Below are positions 57,252-64,000 of a DNA stretch of 64,000 nucleotides, piece by piece. Where the stretch lies: contig NZ_CP080417.1 of NCBI RefSeq assembly GCF_019457535.1, positions 4,278,001 through 4,342,000 of the forward strand. Reading direction: 5' to 3'. Every line of letters begins with the position of its first letter. Positions within the stretch are counted from its first letter, which is position 1. The notes under the pieces are model-generated. The model saw only the letters and a list, made by a program, of their open reading frames with translations. It was not told where the DNA came from and did no database searches. Source of the DNA: Shewanella halotolerans. Its GTDB lineage: Bacteria > Pseudomonadota > Gammaproteobacteria > Enterobacterales > Shewanellaceae. A program made the position numbers and the translations under genes.

Positions 57252-58121
57252 ATGTTAAAAATCGAATTACTCGAGAGTTTTATAGCGGTAGCCGAGGCGG
57301 GCAACCTGTCGAGAGCCGCCGATAAGATCTGTCGCACGCAATCGACCCTCAGCCTGCAAATCAAGAAGCTCGAAGAGAGTGTCGGTCAGCCTCTGCTATT
57401 GAGAGATAACAAGGGGGTCAGCCTCACCGAGTCCGGTGAGACACTGCTGAACTACGCCTATAAGATGATGCAGCTCAACTCCCAGGCGTTGGATGACCTC
57501 AAGGAGTGTCAGAACCGCGAGATCATCCGCCTGGGCGTGCCGACCGACTATATCAAGCGCTACCTCGGCAGCTGTCTGCTGGAGTTCATTCGCGAATTTA
57601 CCTGTATCGAGCTGGTGATCGACACAGATGTCAGCGGCAACCTCTACAAGCGTTTGCAACAGGGAGAGTTCGACCTTATCGTCGCCACCCACTGGCAGCC
57701 GCCTGTCAATGGCGAGCTCCTATTCGAGCGTAAGTTCCACTGGGTTGCGGCCAAGGGCGGTAACGCCCACAAGCGTGAAACCATTCCCATGGCTCTCTAT
57801 CCGGAAAACTGCCCGATACGGGCCCAGGTATTTGCCAACCACCAGCTGACGATGAGGCCGATCAACGTGCTATTGTCGACCCCCTCGCCACAGGCGCTGT
57901 GTATGGCGGTCGAGAACGATCTCACCATAGCTCCTATCGCCGAGTTCAGGGTCAATGACAAGATGCAGATCCTGGATCCTCTGGAGCACCAGCTACCTGT
58001 ACTGCCTGTGTTTAACGAGTCCCTCTACCTCAACCCAGATACCCAGACAGATGCGACACTGCAGCTGATCACCCTGATCAAGGCGAATGTGCACAATCTG
58101 GCTGAAGTTGCTGAAGACTAA
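57252..58121 (+). CDS. LysR-family regulator
   Basis: A 289-residue LysR protein (ELLESFIAVAEAGNLSRAADKICRTQSTLSLQIKKLEESVGQPLLLRDNKG HTH). It is divergent from the TetR gene and convergent with the porin gene, with a clear terminator between. The effector is unknown; its place beside the porin-dddY unit makes a role there possible. Confidence 0.85.
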   Translation: MLKIELLESFIAVAEAGNLSRAADKICRTQSTLSLQIKKLEESVGQPLLLRDNKGVSLTESGETLLNYAYKMMQLNSQALDDLKECQNREIIRLGVPTDYIKRYLGSCLLEFIREFTCIELVIDTDVSGNLYKRLQQGEFDLIVATHWQPPVNGELLFERKFHWVAAKGGNAHKRETIPMALYPENCPIRAQVFANHQLTMRPINVLLSTPSPQALCMAVENDLTIAPIAEFRVNDKMQILDPLEHQLPVLPVFNESLYLNPDTQTDATLQLITLIKANVHNLAEVAED

Positions 58122-58143
58122 CGCCATCATAAATTGACAAGAG

Positions 58144-58169
58144 AAAGCCAACCCTAAGGTTGGCTTTAT
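58144..58169. terminator. Bidirectional terminator
   Basis: AAAGCCAACC-CTAA-GGTTGGCTTT: perfect 10-bp arms between convergent LysR and porin genes. Confidence 0.9.
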
Positions 58170-58194
58170 TCAATCAGCTTCAACTCGCTGCTGG

Positions 58195-59322
58195 CTAGAA
58201 GTAGTAGCCGAAGTTGATGTTAATCCGCTTATCCCAGCTGTCACCAATTTCGGGCAGGCCCACATGGCCATTGTCCCGGGTAGAAGCGTACATATTCTTG
58301 CCTACGATGAAGTCGACCATGGTATAGGTGGCACCTGCCGCGATGGCGCAACCGGTGACGTTTTGATAGCTGGTATCGTAGCTGTCATCGGCCACATCCG
58401 GGGTGACCATGCCAAAGTCATTATAGAACTTCAGGCTGCCCCAGTCGGTGGCTAACGTCTTGGCAAGGTTAACGCTATAGGCCTGGGCCTTAGCGGCGAT
58501 CTCGTACTGCCAGTTGTAAGCCGCTACGGCGATCTTATTGCTATCTAGCGCGTCTGCCGCGTCATATTCATACTGCATCGCCTGCAATTGTAGGTTCCAG
58601 CCTTTATAGCTGCTATCCATGTGCAGTGCAACGGCATAACGGTCGCCATTGTTGCCCGTCTTATTGTTGTAGATCTGCCCATATTCGACCGAGGCACCAA
58701 ACAATGTCTTGCCGCCTTCATAGCTCATCTCATAGGTTTGACGAAGGTTTAACTGGTTGGTCTCCTCGTTGTGATATTCGGTGCCATTGACGACACCGCT
58801 ATAGAGATCTGTCGAGTAACGGTCGGCGCGGCTGGCACCATATTCGGCATTCTTGTAGAAGGCCATTTCCGTGCCCCAAGCACCACTGGTATATACCCCT
58901 TTGATACCCAGGTCATAGTCATCTTCGAAGCCCAGGTAGTAAGGCACGCCAAACCAGAAGCTGTTAGAGATAAAGCCTGGATTACCGAAAGGCACCTGAT
59001 TCACCCCGAACTGCAGCTGCCACTCGGGATTGAGGTCGTAAAATCCATAGCCATAACGCAGCGCCTGCCAACCATCATAGAAGCGATACTCACTCGCCAG
59101 CCCCCAGTCGCCGAGTTTGCCGTTAAATTTGACCGCCGCCATATCGAAGGCTAGGTCACCGCCTTTGTCTTTTGAGCTCTCGCTGTAATCCTTGTAGGCG
59201 TAGTTCACCCTAACGGTGCCCGTCACATCAATGCCATCTTCTTGTTCTTGCGCCTGGGCCACTCCCGCCAAAGCCAGGGGCAACAGCGCCACAACGAAAG
59301 ACACATTAAACTTCTTCATCAT
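58195..59322 (-). CDS. Outer-membrane porin
   Basis: A 375-residue barrel protein: signal peptide ending AQA-Q, Tyr-rich amphipathic strands (LASEYRFYDGWQALRYGYGFYDL), and a C-terminal Phe after ININFGYYF, the barrel-assembly signature. It follows dddY by 86 bp on the same strand, so it is a likely DMSP or acrylate entry pore of that unit (inference). Confidence 0.8.
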   Translation of the reverse strand: MMKKFNVSFVVALLPLALAGVAQAQEQEDGIDVTGTVRVNYAYKDYSESSKDKGGDLAFDMAAVKFNGKLGDWGLASEYRFYDGWQALRYGYGFYDLNPEWQLQFGVNQVPFGNPGFISNSFWFGVPYYLGFEDDYDLGIKGVYTSGAWGTEMAFYKNAEYGASRADRYSTDLYSGVVNGTEYHNEETNQLNLRQTYEMSYEGGKTLFGASVEYGQIYNNKTGNNGDRYAVALHMDSSYKGWNLQLQAMQYEYDAADALDSNKIAVAAYNWQYEIAAKAQAYSVNLAKTLATDWGSLKFYNDFGMVTPDVADDSYDTSYQNVTGCAIAAGATYTMVDFIVGKNMYASTRDNGHVGLPEIGDSWDKRININFGYYF

Positions 59323-59408
59323 TTCACCCTTTATTGTTAATTGCCGTGCAACAAAGGCGCACGGCGAACCTTAAATTGGCCATATGCTTGGCCTTATTGT
59401 TTGTGCCG

Positions 59409-60653
59409 TTACCACTTCAGATGAGTCAGGTCGCACTGAATAACCTCATCCTTATTGGCCGGTGTGCCGGGATGCTTAGCCGATTCGCACAGGAGCGTGG
59501 TGCCGTAATCGTTACGCTTGTCGTTGGCATTACTTCTGGCCCAGACAGAGACTATGGCCCGCTCCTCAGGCTTGGCCTCGCAGCTGCCGTCCACATCGAA
59601 GGCGTGTATGGTGTTTTGGTGGAAGTAGAGCAGTGAATCTTGCTGGGAGCTGCCTGCAAGCCACTGGGTATGGCCGTTGTGCTGGGCGGCATCGAATTGC
59701 ACCCTGCGCATCTTGTCATCTTCTTTGACCGTGGTAAGCAGAGGCGAGTCTGCACGTACGGCAAAGCTCTTAAACTGATTGGCACACGCGGGCACGCGCA
59801 TGTTGTAGTAGATCTCAGAGATGGCATGGTTATGGTAAGGGTAGAGGGTATCGACCGACTGCACCGTCATCCCCACCTCGGCGCCCACCTTCTCACCATT
59901 GATCTCATCGATGCGTAGCAATCCCCAATGACCGAAGATCTCGGCGTAGGCGTAACCGCCGCGAATGTTGTTAAAGTTCTTATCGTTACGCTTGCTCTCT
60001 TCGGCATACATAGGGAACCAGCCCGCCGCCGCCCACAGGTTTGGCAGGGCATTGGCGCTGATGTCATAGGGGAAGGCCGACGGCATCTTCACTTCATCAC
60101 CGGTAACCATCTTGGCGAAGTTTTTAGTAAAGGTTTTCCCCAGTTTCTGCACCTCCTTGTTGGTCACCTTGGTCTTGAAAAACTCATCGAAGGTGGTGCG
60201 CTTAAAATGTTGCGCCACGGGAGAATGCTTGGTGAGCTCGCCACCCGGATTGTAGATCCAGTTGACCTCTTCACGGGCACCGAAACACTGTTTGGCCTTG
60301 TCTGGGTTATTGATCACCTGATAGATGTTCTTCACCATCAGCTTCATATCACGACGATCCATGATGCAGATCTTTTGGCCACCTTGAGTCGTATCGAACA
60401 GGGCTTCATCTGAGTTAAGACAGTGACTGTTCTCACCATTGGTTAAAGCCACGGCATAGGCCTTGAGGTAAGTCAGGGTCTCGTCCCACAGCATGTCGAC
60501 ATACTTCTGATCCGCCGCGCTGTACTCGACTGGCGCTCCCAGACATTTGAACTCGGCATTGTCGATATCGCGCTGATCAACAAAGTCCGGGAGGCTAGCC
60601 GCCATCGCACCATTGGCCGATAACAAAGACAAAGCAATAATGGTCTTTTTCAT
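59409..60653 (-). CDS. dddY: DddY-type periplasmic DMSP lyase
   Basis: A 414-residue exported protein (signal peptide ending AMA-A) that matches DddY, which cleaves dimethylsulfoniopropionate to dimethyl sulfide and acrylate. The cupin metal motif is visible as H274-x-H276-x3-E280-x-Y282 (YPYHNHAISEIYYN), with a later His (FHQNTIHAF, H345/H350). Several Cys give periplasmic disulfides. The neighbours, a split acrylate-reductase-like flavocytochrome and a porin, support the call. A TTGGAATCCGTTCCAA palindrome is about 60 bp upstream. Confidence 0.87.
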   Translation of the reverse strand: MKKTIIALSLLSANGAMAASLPDFVDQRDIDNAEFKCLGAPVEYSAADQKYVDMLWDETLTYLKAYAVALTNGENSHCLNSDEALFDTTQGGQKICIMDRRDMKLMVKNIYQVINNPDKAKQCFGAREEVNWIYNPGGELTKHSPVAQHFKRTTFDEFFKTKVTNKEVQKLGKTFTKNFAKMVTGDEVKMPSAFPYDISANALPNLWAAAGWFPMYAEESKRNDKNFNNIRGGYAYAEIFGHWGLLRIDEINGEKVGAEVGMTVQSVDTLYPYHNHAISEIYYNMRVPACANQFKSFAVRADSPLLTTVKEDDKMRRVQFDAAQHNGHTQWLAGSSQQDSLLYFHQNTIHAFDVDGSCEAKPEERAIVSVWARSNANDKRNDYGTTLLCESAKHPGTPANKDEVIQCDLTHLKW

Positions 60654-60711
60654 TCATCTCATCCTTATTCACATATTATTTTTTCACCACTTACTGAGCG
60701 GCATAATATGC

Positions 60712-60727
60712 TTGGAATCCGTTCCAA
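60712..60727. promoter_or_regulatory. Operator palindrome A (dddY)
   Basis: TTGGAATCCGTTCCAA, perfect 6-bp arms, 59 bp before the dddY start. Confidence 0.75.
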
Positions 60728-61016
60728 AAATGTAATCAGCACCTATTTGCAACAATCTGAACGGGGAAATAACAACCCAGTTCACATATTTAATAACTTG
60801 ATGTTTATAAAGAAATTATTTGATTGCCGATGCATAAAAAAAGCCCCTAAGCCATGTCTAACAAAGGGGCATATAAAGCGAAACGGCTAACGGTAAATTG
60901 TCTTTGCAGGGATAATTAACTGTCTTTGTCGCTCGAAGATGTTGCACAAGCCTGAGGGGAAGCTGTCAGGGCTTGTGTCGCCCGCTTTATAGCGGGGGAG
61001 ATGCAAGATAAGAGAA

Positions 61017-61035
61017 GCCCATGAAGCTCATGGGC
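61017..61035 (-). terminator. Terminator of the reductase-cytochrome operon
   Basis: GCCCATGA-AGC-TCATGGGC hairpin, 16 bp after the cytochrome stop; the following T-run on the minus strand is weak. Confidence 0.6.
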
Positions 61036-61050
61036 CTCTCTTAGAGGAAG

Positions 61051-61404
61051 TTACTCTTTATGCTTGTCAAACTTGAAGGTATGACAGTTACTGCATAAAG
61101 GTTTCTTCGACTTATGTTCGCCATGACATTCCTGACAAGGCAGGTCTTTACCATAGTGAAGATTGTTGTGTGGGTTCTGCCACTTATCCTCTTCGCTACG
61201 GGCCGTCTGTGCGGCCAGGTCATCGACATCATGGCACTGCAGACAAGCCTGATCCGATGGGAACTGCTTGATGCCATTGTCATGGCACACCTTACAGTCT
61301 TTGCCGATCACCTCTTTGTGCCAGGCACGTTGCTCTACCGCCTGGGCCGACAGACTCACTAAGCCAGCTAAGACCAGCGCGAGTACAATATTTACCTTTT
61401 TCAT
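61051..61404 (-). CDS. Small periplasmic tetraheme cytochrome c
   Basis: A 117-residue exported cytochrome (signal peptide ending AQA-V) with four CXXCH motifs: C37-H41, C54-H58, C90-H94 and C104-H108. This is the layout of the heme domain of flavocytochrome c3, here as a separate protein. It is 26 bp after the flavoprotein gene on the same strand and should deliver electrons to it, possibly from CymA. Confidence 0.92.
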   Translation of the reverse strand: MKKVNIVLALVLAGLVSLSAQAVEQRAWHKEVIGKDCKVCHDNGIKQFPSDQACLQCHDVDDLAAQTARSEEDKWQNPHNNLHYGKDLPCQECHGEHKSKKPLCSNCHTFKFDKHKE

Positions 61405-61430
61405 TATTGATTCCTCTTAATAACCGGTCG

Positions 61431-62951
61431 TTAAGCTTTCATGACGCTGCGCGCAGCCGTCATGCCCATCACCATACACTCAGGAATTGAGCAGCTACCC
61501 AGGCGGCTGACGCCGTGGATACCACCACAGACTTCACCGGCCGCATACAGGCCTTTAATTGGCTGACCTGTAAAGCTGTCTTTCACCTCGGCCTTGGTAT
61601 TCACCTGAACGCCACCCTGGCAGTAGTGCACTTTTGGCCATAGGCGAACCACGGTAAATGGCGCCTCGATATACTTATCTTTCGCCTTGGTCATGTTCTT
61701 GCCGAACTGCTTATCTTCACCGCTCTTCACATAGCCGTTGTACTCTTCAATCTGCGCTTTCAGCGGCTTGAGAGGTACCTCGAAGTGTTTCGCCAGTTCT
61801 TCGATGGTGTCGAACTTCCAACCCACGTTGTATTTGATCACCTTCTTGGTGTTCGGATGCTTCTTAGAATCCTTGTAGCTGGTGATCAAGATTGGCGGCA
61901 GCGGATTGCCCTGCTCGTCACGGCAAGCCAACTCGGCATCGGCGCGGGTCTTGCGGTCGGCAATCTCATTCATGAAACGCTTACCCGTCAGGCGGTTGAT
62001 CGCCATAGAGTGTGGGAAGTTGTAGATAGAGTAGTTAGACACATAGCCAAAGCCCCCCTCATCAGGCGATGCCCAAGGTCCAGACTGAATGTGTGCCAGA
62101 TGCACTGGAATCGCGCCCAGGCGGAACATCTCATACATGCCTTCACCGGTTGCGCCTGGGGCATTGGTACAGCCCACCTCAGAGGTCAGTGTCGGGTCCT
62201 GCGCCATACGCAGATCCACGTTTTGCGCGAATCCGCCGGTTGCCATGATCACCCCACGCTTGGCACGGATCTTCAGCACTTTGCCTGGCTGGTCTTCGCC
62301 GAAGTGGTAGTTCTCACGCATTTTCACGCCGAGCACTTCGCCCTTGTCGCCCACCAGGAAACCTTCAAACTTAGAACGGTTATGGGTGTGAACCCCCAGC
62401 TTCTTACACTCTTTATAGAGGGGCTGAGTAATACCGGCGCCACAGCTAACGGTCGTCTGGTAAGTACGAGCCACAGAGTGACCACCAAGCTGTTGCAGGT
62501 AAGGATGGAACTCGGCGCCCGCATCTATCGTCATCTGCAATGCCTCGACGGCGTGCGAAGCTACATGGCGCAGCAGGGCTTCATCGGCGATGCCGCGGCC
62601 GGACTTGAGTTGGTCCGCCACCATACGATCGACCGAGTCTTCTACCCCCTCCTTCTTCTGCATCGGCGTACCCGGCGCCGCAAACAGGCCACCATTAATG
62701 GCAGAGTTACCACCGAAGTAGGCCATTTTCTCGAAGATATGGACATCTTTCGCACCCTTGCGCGTGGCTTCAATCGCGGCCGCCAAGCCGGCGAAACCTG
62801 AGCCGATAATCAATACTTCAACTTCTTTGTCCCATTTCACACCGTCAGCTTTCTCGGAAACTGCCATCGCAGGCGCGGCCATTGCGACACCCGCAGCGGC
62901 TCCCATACCCTTGATGAAATTACGGCGTCCTAGCAGATCTACATTGCTCAT
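61431..62951 (-). CDS. Tat-exported flavoprotein reductase, probable acrylate reductase
   Basis: A 506-residue member of the fumarate-reductase/urocanate-reductase flavoprotein family. The twin-arginine signal is RRNFIKG at residues 9-15; the FAD site is IIGSGFAGLAAA (48-59). The family active-site regions are present, RLTGKRFMNE and GGIHGVSRLGSCSIPE, but the usual HHTMGG reads HYCQGG, implying a substrate other than fumarate. There is no heme domain; the adjacent tetraheme cytochrome serves. Next to dddY the natural substrate is acrylate (inference). A palindrome lies 45 bp upstream. Confidence 0.85.
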   Translation of the reverse strand: MSNVDLLGRRNFIKGMGAAAGVAMAAPAMAVSEKADGVKWDKEVEVLIIGSGFAGLAAAIEATRKGAKDVHIFEKMAYFGGNSAINGGLFAAPGTPMQKKEGVEDSVDRMVADQLKSGRGIADEALLRHVASHAVEALQMTIDAGAEFHPYLQQLGGHSVARTYQTTVSCGAGITQPLYKECKKLGVHTHNRSKFEGFLVGDKGEVLGVKMRENYHFGEDQPGKVLKIRAKRGVIMATGGFAQNVDLRMAQDPTLTSEVGCTNAPGATGEGMYEMFRLGAIPVHLAHIQSGPWASPDEGGFGYVSNYSIYNFPHSMAINRLTGKRFMNEIADRKTRADAELACRDEQGNPLPPILITSYKDSKKHPNTKKVIKYNVGWKFDTIEELAKHFEVPLKPLKAQIEEYNGYVKSGEDKQFGKNMTKAKDKYIEAPFTVVRLWPKVHYCQGGVQVNTKAEVKDSFTGQPIKGLYAAGEVCGGIHGVSRLGSCSIPECMVMGMTAARSVMKA

Positions 62952-62995
62952 CTGTTATCACCCTTTTGGTTTTATTCGACAGCGCCATCTTAGGG

Positions 62996-63011
62996 CTGGA
63001 ATGGGTTCCAA
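62996..63011. promoter_or_regulatory. Operator palindrome B (flavoprotein reductase)
   Basis: CTGGAATGGGTTCCAA: one mismatch to TTGGAA-N4-TTCCAA, 45 bp before the reductase start. Confidence 0.65.
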
Positions 63012-63109
63012 AACGGGAGTGAATCAACACTTGTTTTTAAAACAACTTGCTAACATAACTAAATTTGTAGCCAGCTCAAAAATCACCCAGAAACACTACC
63101 TTGTGAGTA

Positions 63110-63129
63110 TTTTGGAAACCATTCCAAAA
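63110..63129. promoter_or_regulatory. Operator palindrome C (between reductase and last LysR)
   Basis: TTTTGGAAACCATTCCAAAA, perfect 8-bp arms around ACCA, the strongest of the three copies. Confidence 0.75.
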
Positions 63130-63168
63130 CATGACGCCATAGCCCATAACGCCTGAGAGGAGTGAGAT

Positions 63169-63225
63169 ATGGCTCAACGGCAAGATAAAAAGTCAGGCAA
63201 GCGCTGGCCCGCACTGGTAAGTTAG
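63169..63225 (+). CDS. 18-codon open frame with strong ribosome site, possible leader peptide
   Basis: ATG at 63169 follows GAGAGGAGTGAGAT, an excellent Shine-Dalgarno, and reads MAQRQDKKSGKRWPALVS before a TAG. The LysR start at 63255 has no ribosome site, so the short frame may open or couple its translation. It is too short to prove by sequence alone. Confidence 0.35.
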   Translation: MAQRQDKKSGKRWPALVS

Positions 63226-63254
63226 GCCCTATGTAGACCTACCTCAGCCGACCT

Positions 63255-64000
63255 ATGGAACTCGAAGATATCTATCGACAGGACTTAAGCCTATTAATCG
63301 CCCTGCAAGTCTTGGTCGAGGAGTGCAGCGTCACCCGCGCCGCTAAACGGTTACACCTGAGCCAATCAGCCACCAGCCGCATCTTGGCACGGCTAAGGCA
63401 AATGCTGGATGACCCGCTGTTTTCTCGGGTGGGTCAGCAACTGGTCCCCACTCAGTACGCCCTTGACTGCTACCGGCAGCTTCAGGGGCCGACCAGCGAA
63501 CTGCTCACACTCTTGACGCCCAATGCTTTCGTGCCCAGCCAATGCCGGCAAACTTTTACCCTGGCGGCCACCGACTTTGCCATTCAGGGGCTCTTGCCCT
63601 TCATCCTGCCGGAGATCTATCAACAGGCGCCAAACATCAGGCTGAATATCCTACCGGTACAGCACCAGACGCTCGCCTCGCAGCTCAGCCTGCAAGGGGT
63701 CGATATGGCAATCTGCCGCGCCTTGGGTCAGGTGTCGCCACTTGCCAGCACGCCACTAGGTCGTGTTGGTGTTAGCTGCCTGGTCTCCAGCTATCACCCT
63801 GTGGCGGATCGCCCATTAACGCTCACGGATTACCTGCACTATCCCCACGCCACCATCGCCATCAGCGACGGCGTGAAGGCGATAGTCGATGCAGCCATCG
63901 CTCAGCATCCACCCCGGCACGAGTGCTTACGTACCGCGCATCTAGACAGCGCCCTGGCCCTACTGTCGATTCATCCCCTCATTATCACCCTGCCCGAGGG
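63255..64000 (+). CDS. LysR-family regulator, cut by the window end
   Basis: The frame is open from the ATG at 63255 to the last base (248 codons) and must continue beyond. The N-terminus reads MELEDIYRQDLSLLIALQVL and then VTRAAKRLHLSQSATSRILARL, a LysR HTH, followed by a LysR substrate domain (FTLAATDFAIQGLLPFILPEI). It is divergent from the flavoprotein reductase, with two palindromes between, so it is a candidate regulator of the DMSP/acrylate genes. Confidence 0.85.
   Translation, partial: MELEDIYRQDLSLLIALQVLVEECSVTRAAKRLHLSQSATSRILARLRQMLDDPLFSRVGQQLVPTQYALDCYRQLQGPTSELLTLLTPNAFVPSQCRQTFTLAATDFAIQGLLPFILPEIYQQAPNIRLNILPVQHQTLASQLSLQGVDMAICRALGQVSPLASTPLGRVGVSCLVSSYHPVADRPLTLTDYLHYPHATIAISDGVKAIVDAAIAQHPPRHECLRTAHLDSALALLSIHPLIITLPE

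Larger units (their letters stand above)
60654..61050. other. 397-bp regulatory gap between cytochrome gene and dddY
   Basis: No gene is seen. It carries the operator palindrome at 60712 and a row of hairpins: CCCCT..AGGGG (60836-60872), CACAAGCC..GGCTTGTG (60947-60977), CCCGCTTTATAGCGGG (60980-60995) and the terminator of the cytochrome gene (61017-61035). Confidence 0.6.

Noticed and set aside
60708..60890. 60-codon plus-strand frame upstream of dddY
   Set aside because: It covers the operator palindrome and a hairpin; no ribosome site.
61785..62801. 338-codon plus-strand frame
   Set aside because: Antisense to the flavoprotein reductase; no domain and no ribosome site.

Overview
The window is chromosomal DNA of a marine gammaproteobacterium, almost certainly Shewanella. 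The evidence is a CymA-type tetraheme quinol dehydrogenase, a split periplasmic flavocytochrome c, a DddY-type DMSP lyase, a PrnB/IDO-like protein next to a kynureninase-like enzyme, and typical gamma-proteobacterial typA / glnA-glnLG and cpx loci. The species cannot be fixed from the sequence alone. I saw no rRNA, tRNA, CRISPR array, transposase or phage structural gene.

Layout. 0.1-2.6 kb: three small secreted proteins (two rich in Cys/Met/His, one DUF2057) and cymA. 2.8-6.3 kb: a minus-strand operon yihY-pip-unknown-dtd-thioesterase. 6.4-9.6 kb: a small membrane protein, two lipoproteins and a NapH-like polyferredoxin. 9.6-13.4 kb: an AT-rich island holding a SIR2 + P-loop (STAND-like) defence-type gene, split in two frames at a run of six Ts, with intergenic repeat modules on both sides. 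13.5-18.4 kb: AraC regulator, MFS exporter, Omp85-type barrel, AspT/AAE exchanger. 18.7-31.1 kb: a LysR regulator, an AaeXAB-like efflux operon, an outer-membrane protein, a carboxylesterase-fold lipoprotein whose nucleophile Ser is Glu, a phospholipase D-like lipoprotein and a patatin-like lipoprotein. 32-44 kb: typA, glnA, an M14 peptidase, the kynureninase-like/PrnB-like pair with an Lrp regulator, a MITE, glnL and glnG. 45-52.7 kb: lipase + DUF4785 pair and a TetR-controlled RND pump. 52.8-56.5 kb: fieF-cpxP-cpxR-cpxA. 56.5-64 kb: TetR, LysR, porin, dddY, tetraheme cytochrome, flavoprotein reductase and a LysR gene cut by the window end.

How the parts work together. (1) DMSP/acrylate module at the right end: DddY would cleave DMSP in the periplasm to DMS and acrylate. 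The Tat-exported flavoprotein and its cytochrome resemble a split acrylate reductase, and CymA at the left end is a plausible quinol-side electron source. A shared palindrome TTGGAA-N4-TTCCAA lies before dddY, before the reductase, and between the reductase and the last LysR gene. (2) A LysR-centred regulon: a 19-bp dyad of consensus TGAAGGRTTTSATCCTTCA, with a conserved YGATTA flank, stands upstream of five transcription units between 18.5 and 31.3 kb. They encode the AAE exchanger, the AaeXAB-like pump, the outer-membrane protein, the esterase-like lipoprotein and the patatin. I regard this as a previously unlabelled envelope/lipid regulon. (3) Nitrogen control: NtrC sites and a sigma-54 promoter precede glnA, and two overlapping NtrC sites precede glnL. 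(4) Envelope stress: two CpxR boxes lie between cpxP and cpxR.

The intergenic DNA is rich in repeats: about 103-bp palindromic modules at three loci, a TA-flanked MITE that supplies the stop codon of the Lrp gene, a tandem copy of the glnA 3' end with its terminator, and several 6-, 7-, 14- and 15-bp arrays. All functional assignments come from reading motifs; no database search was run.
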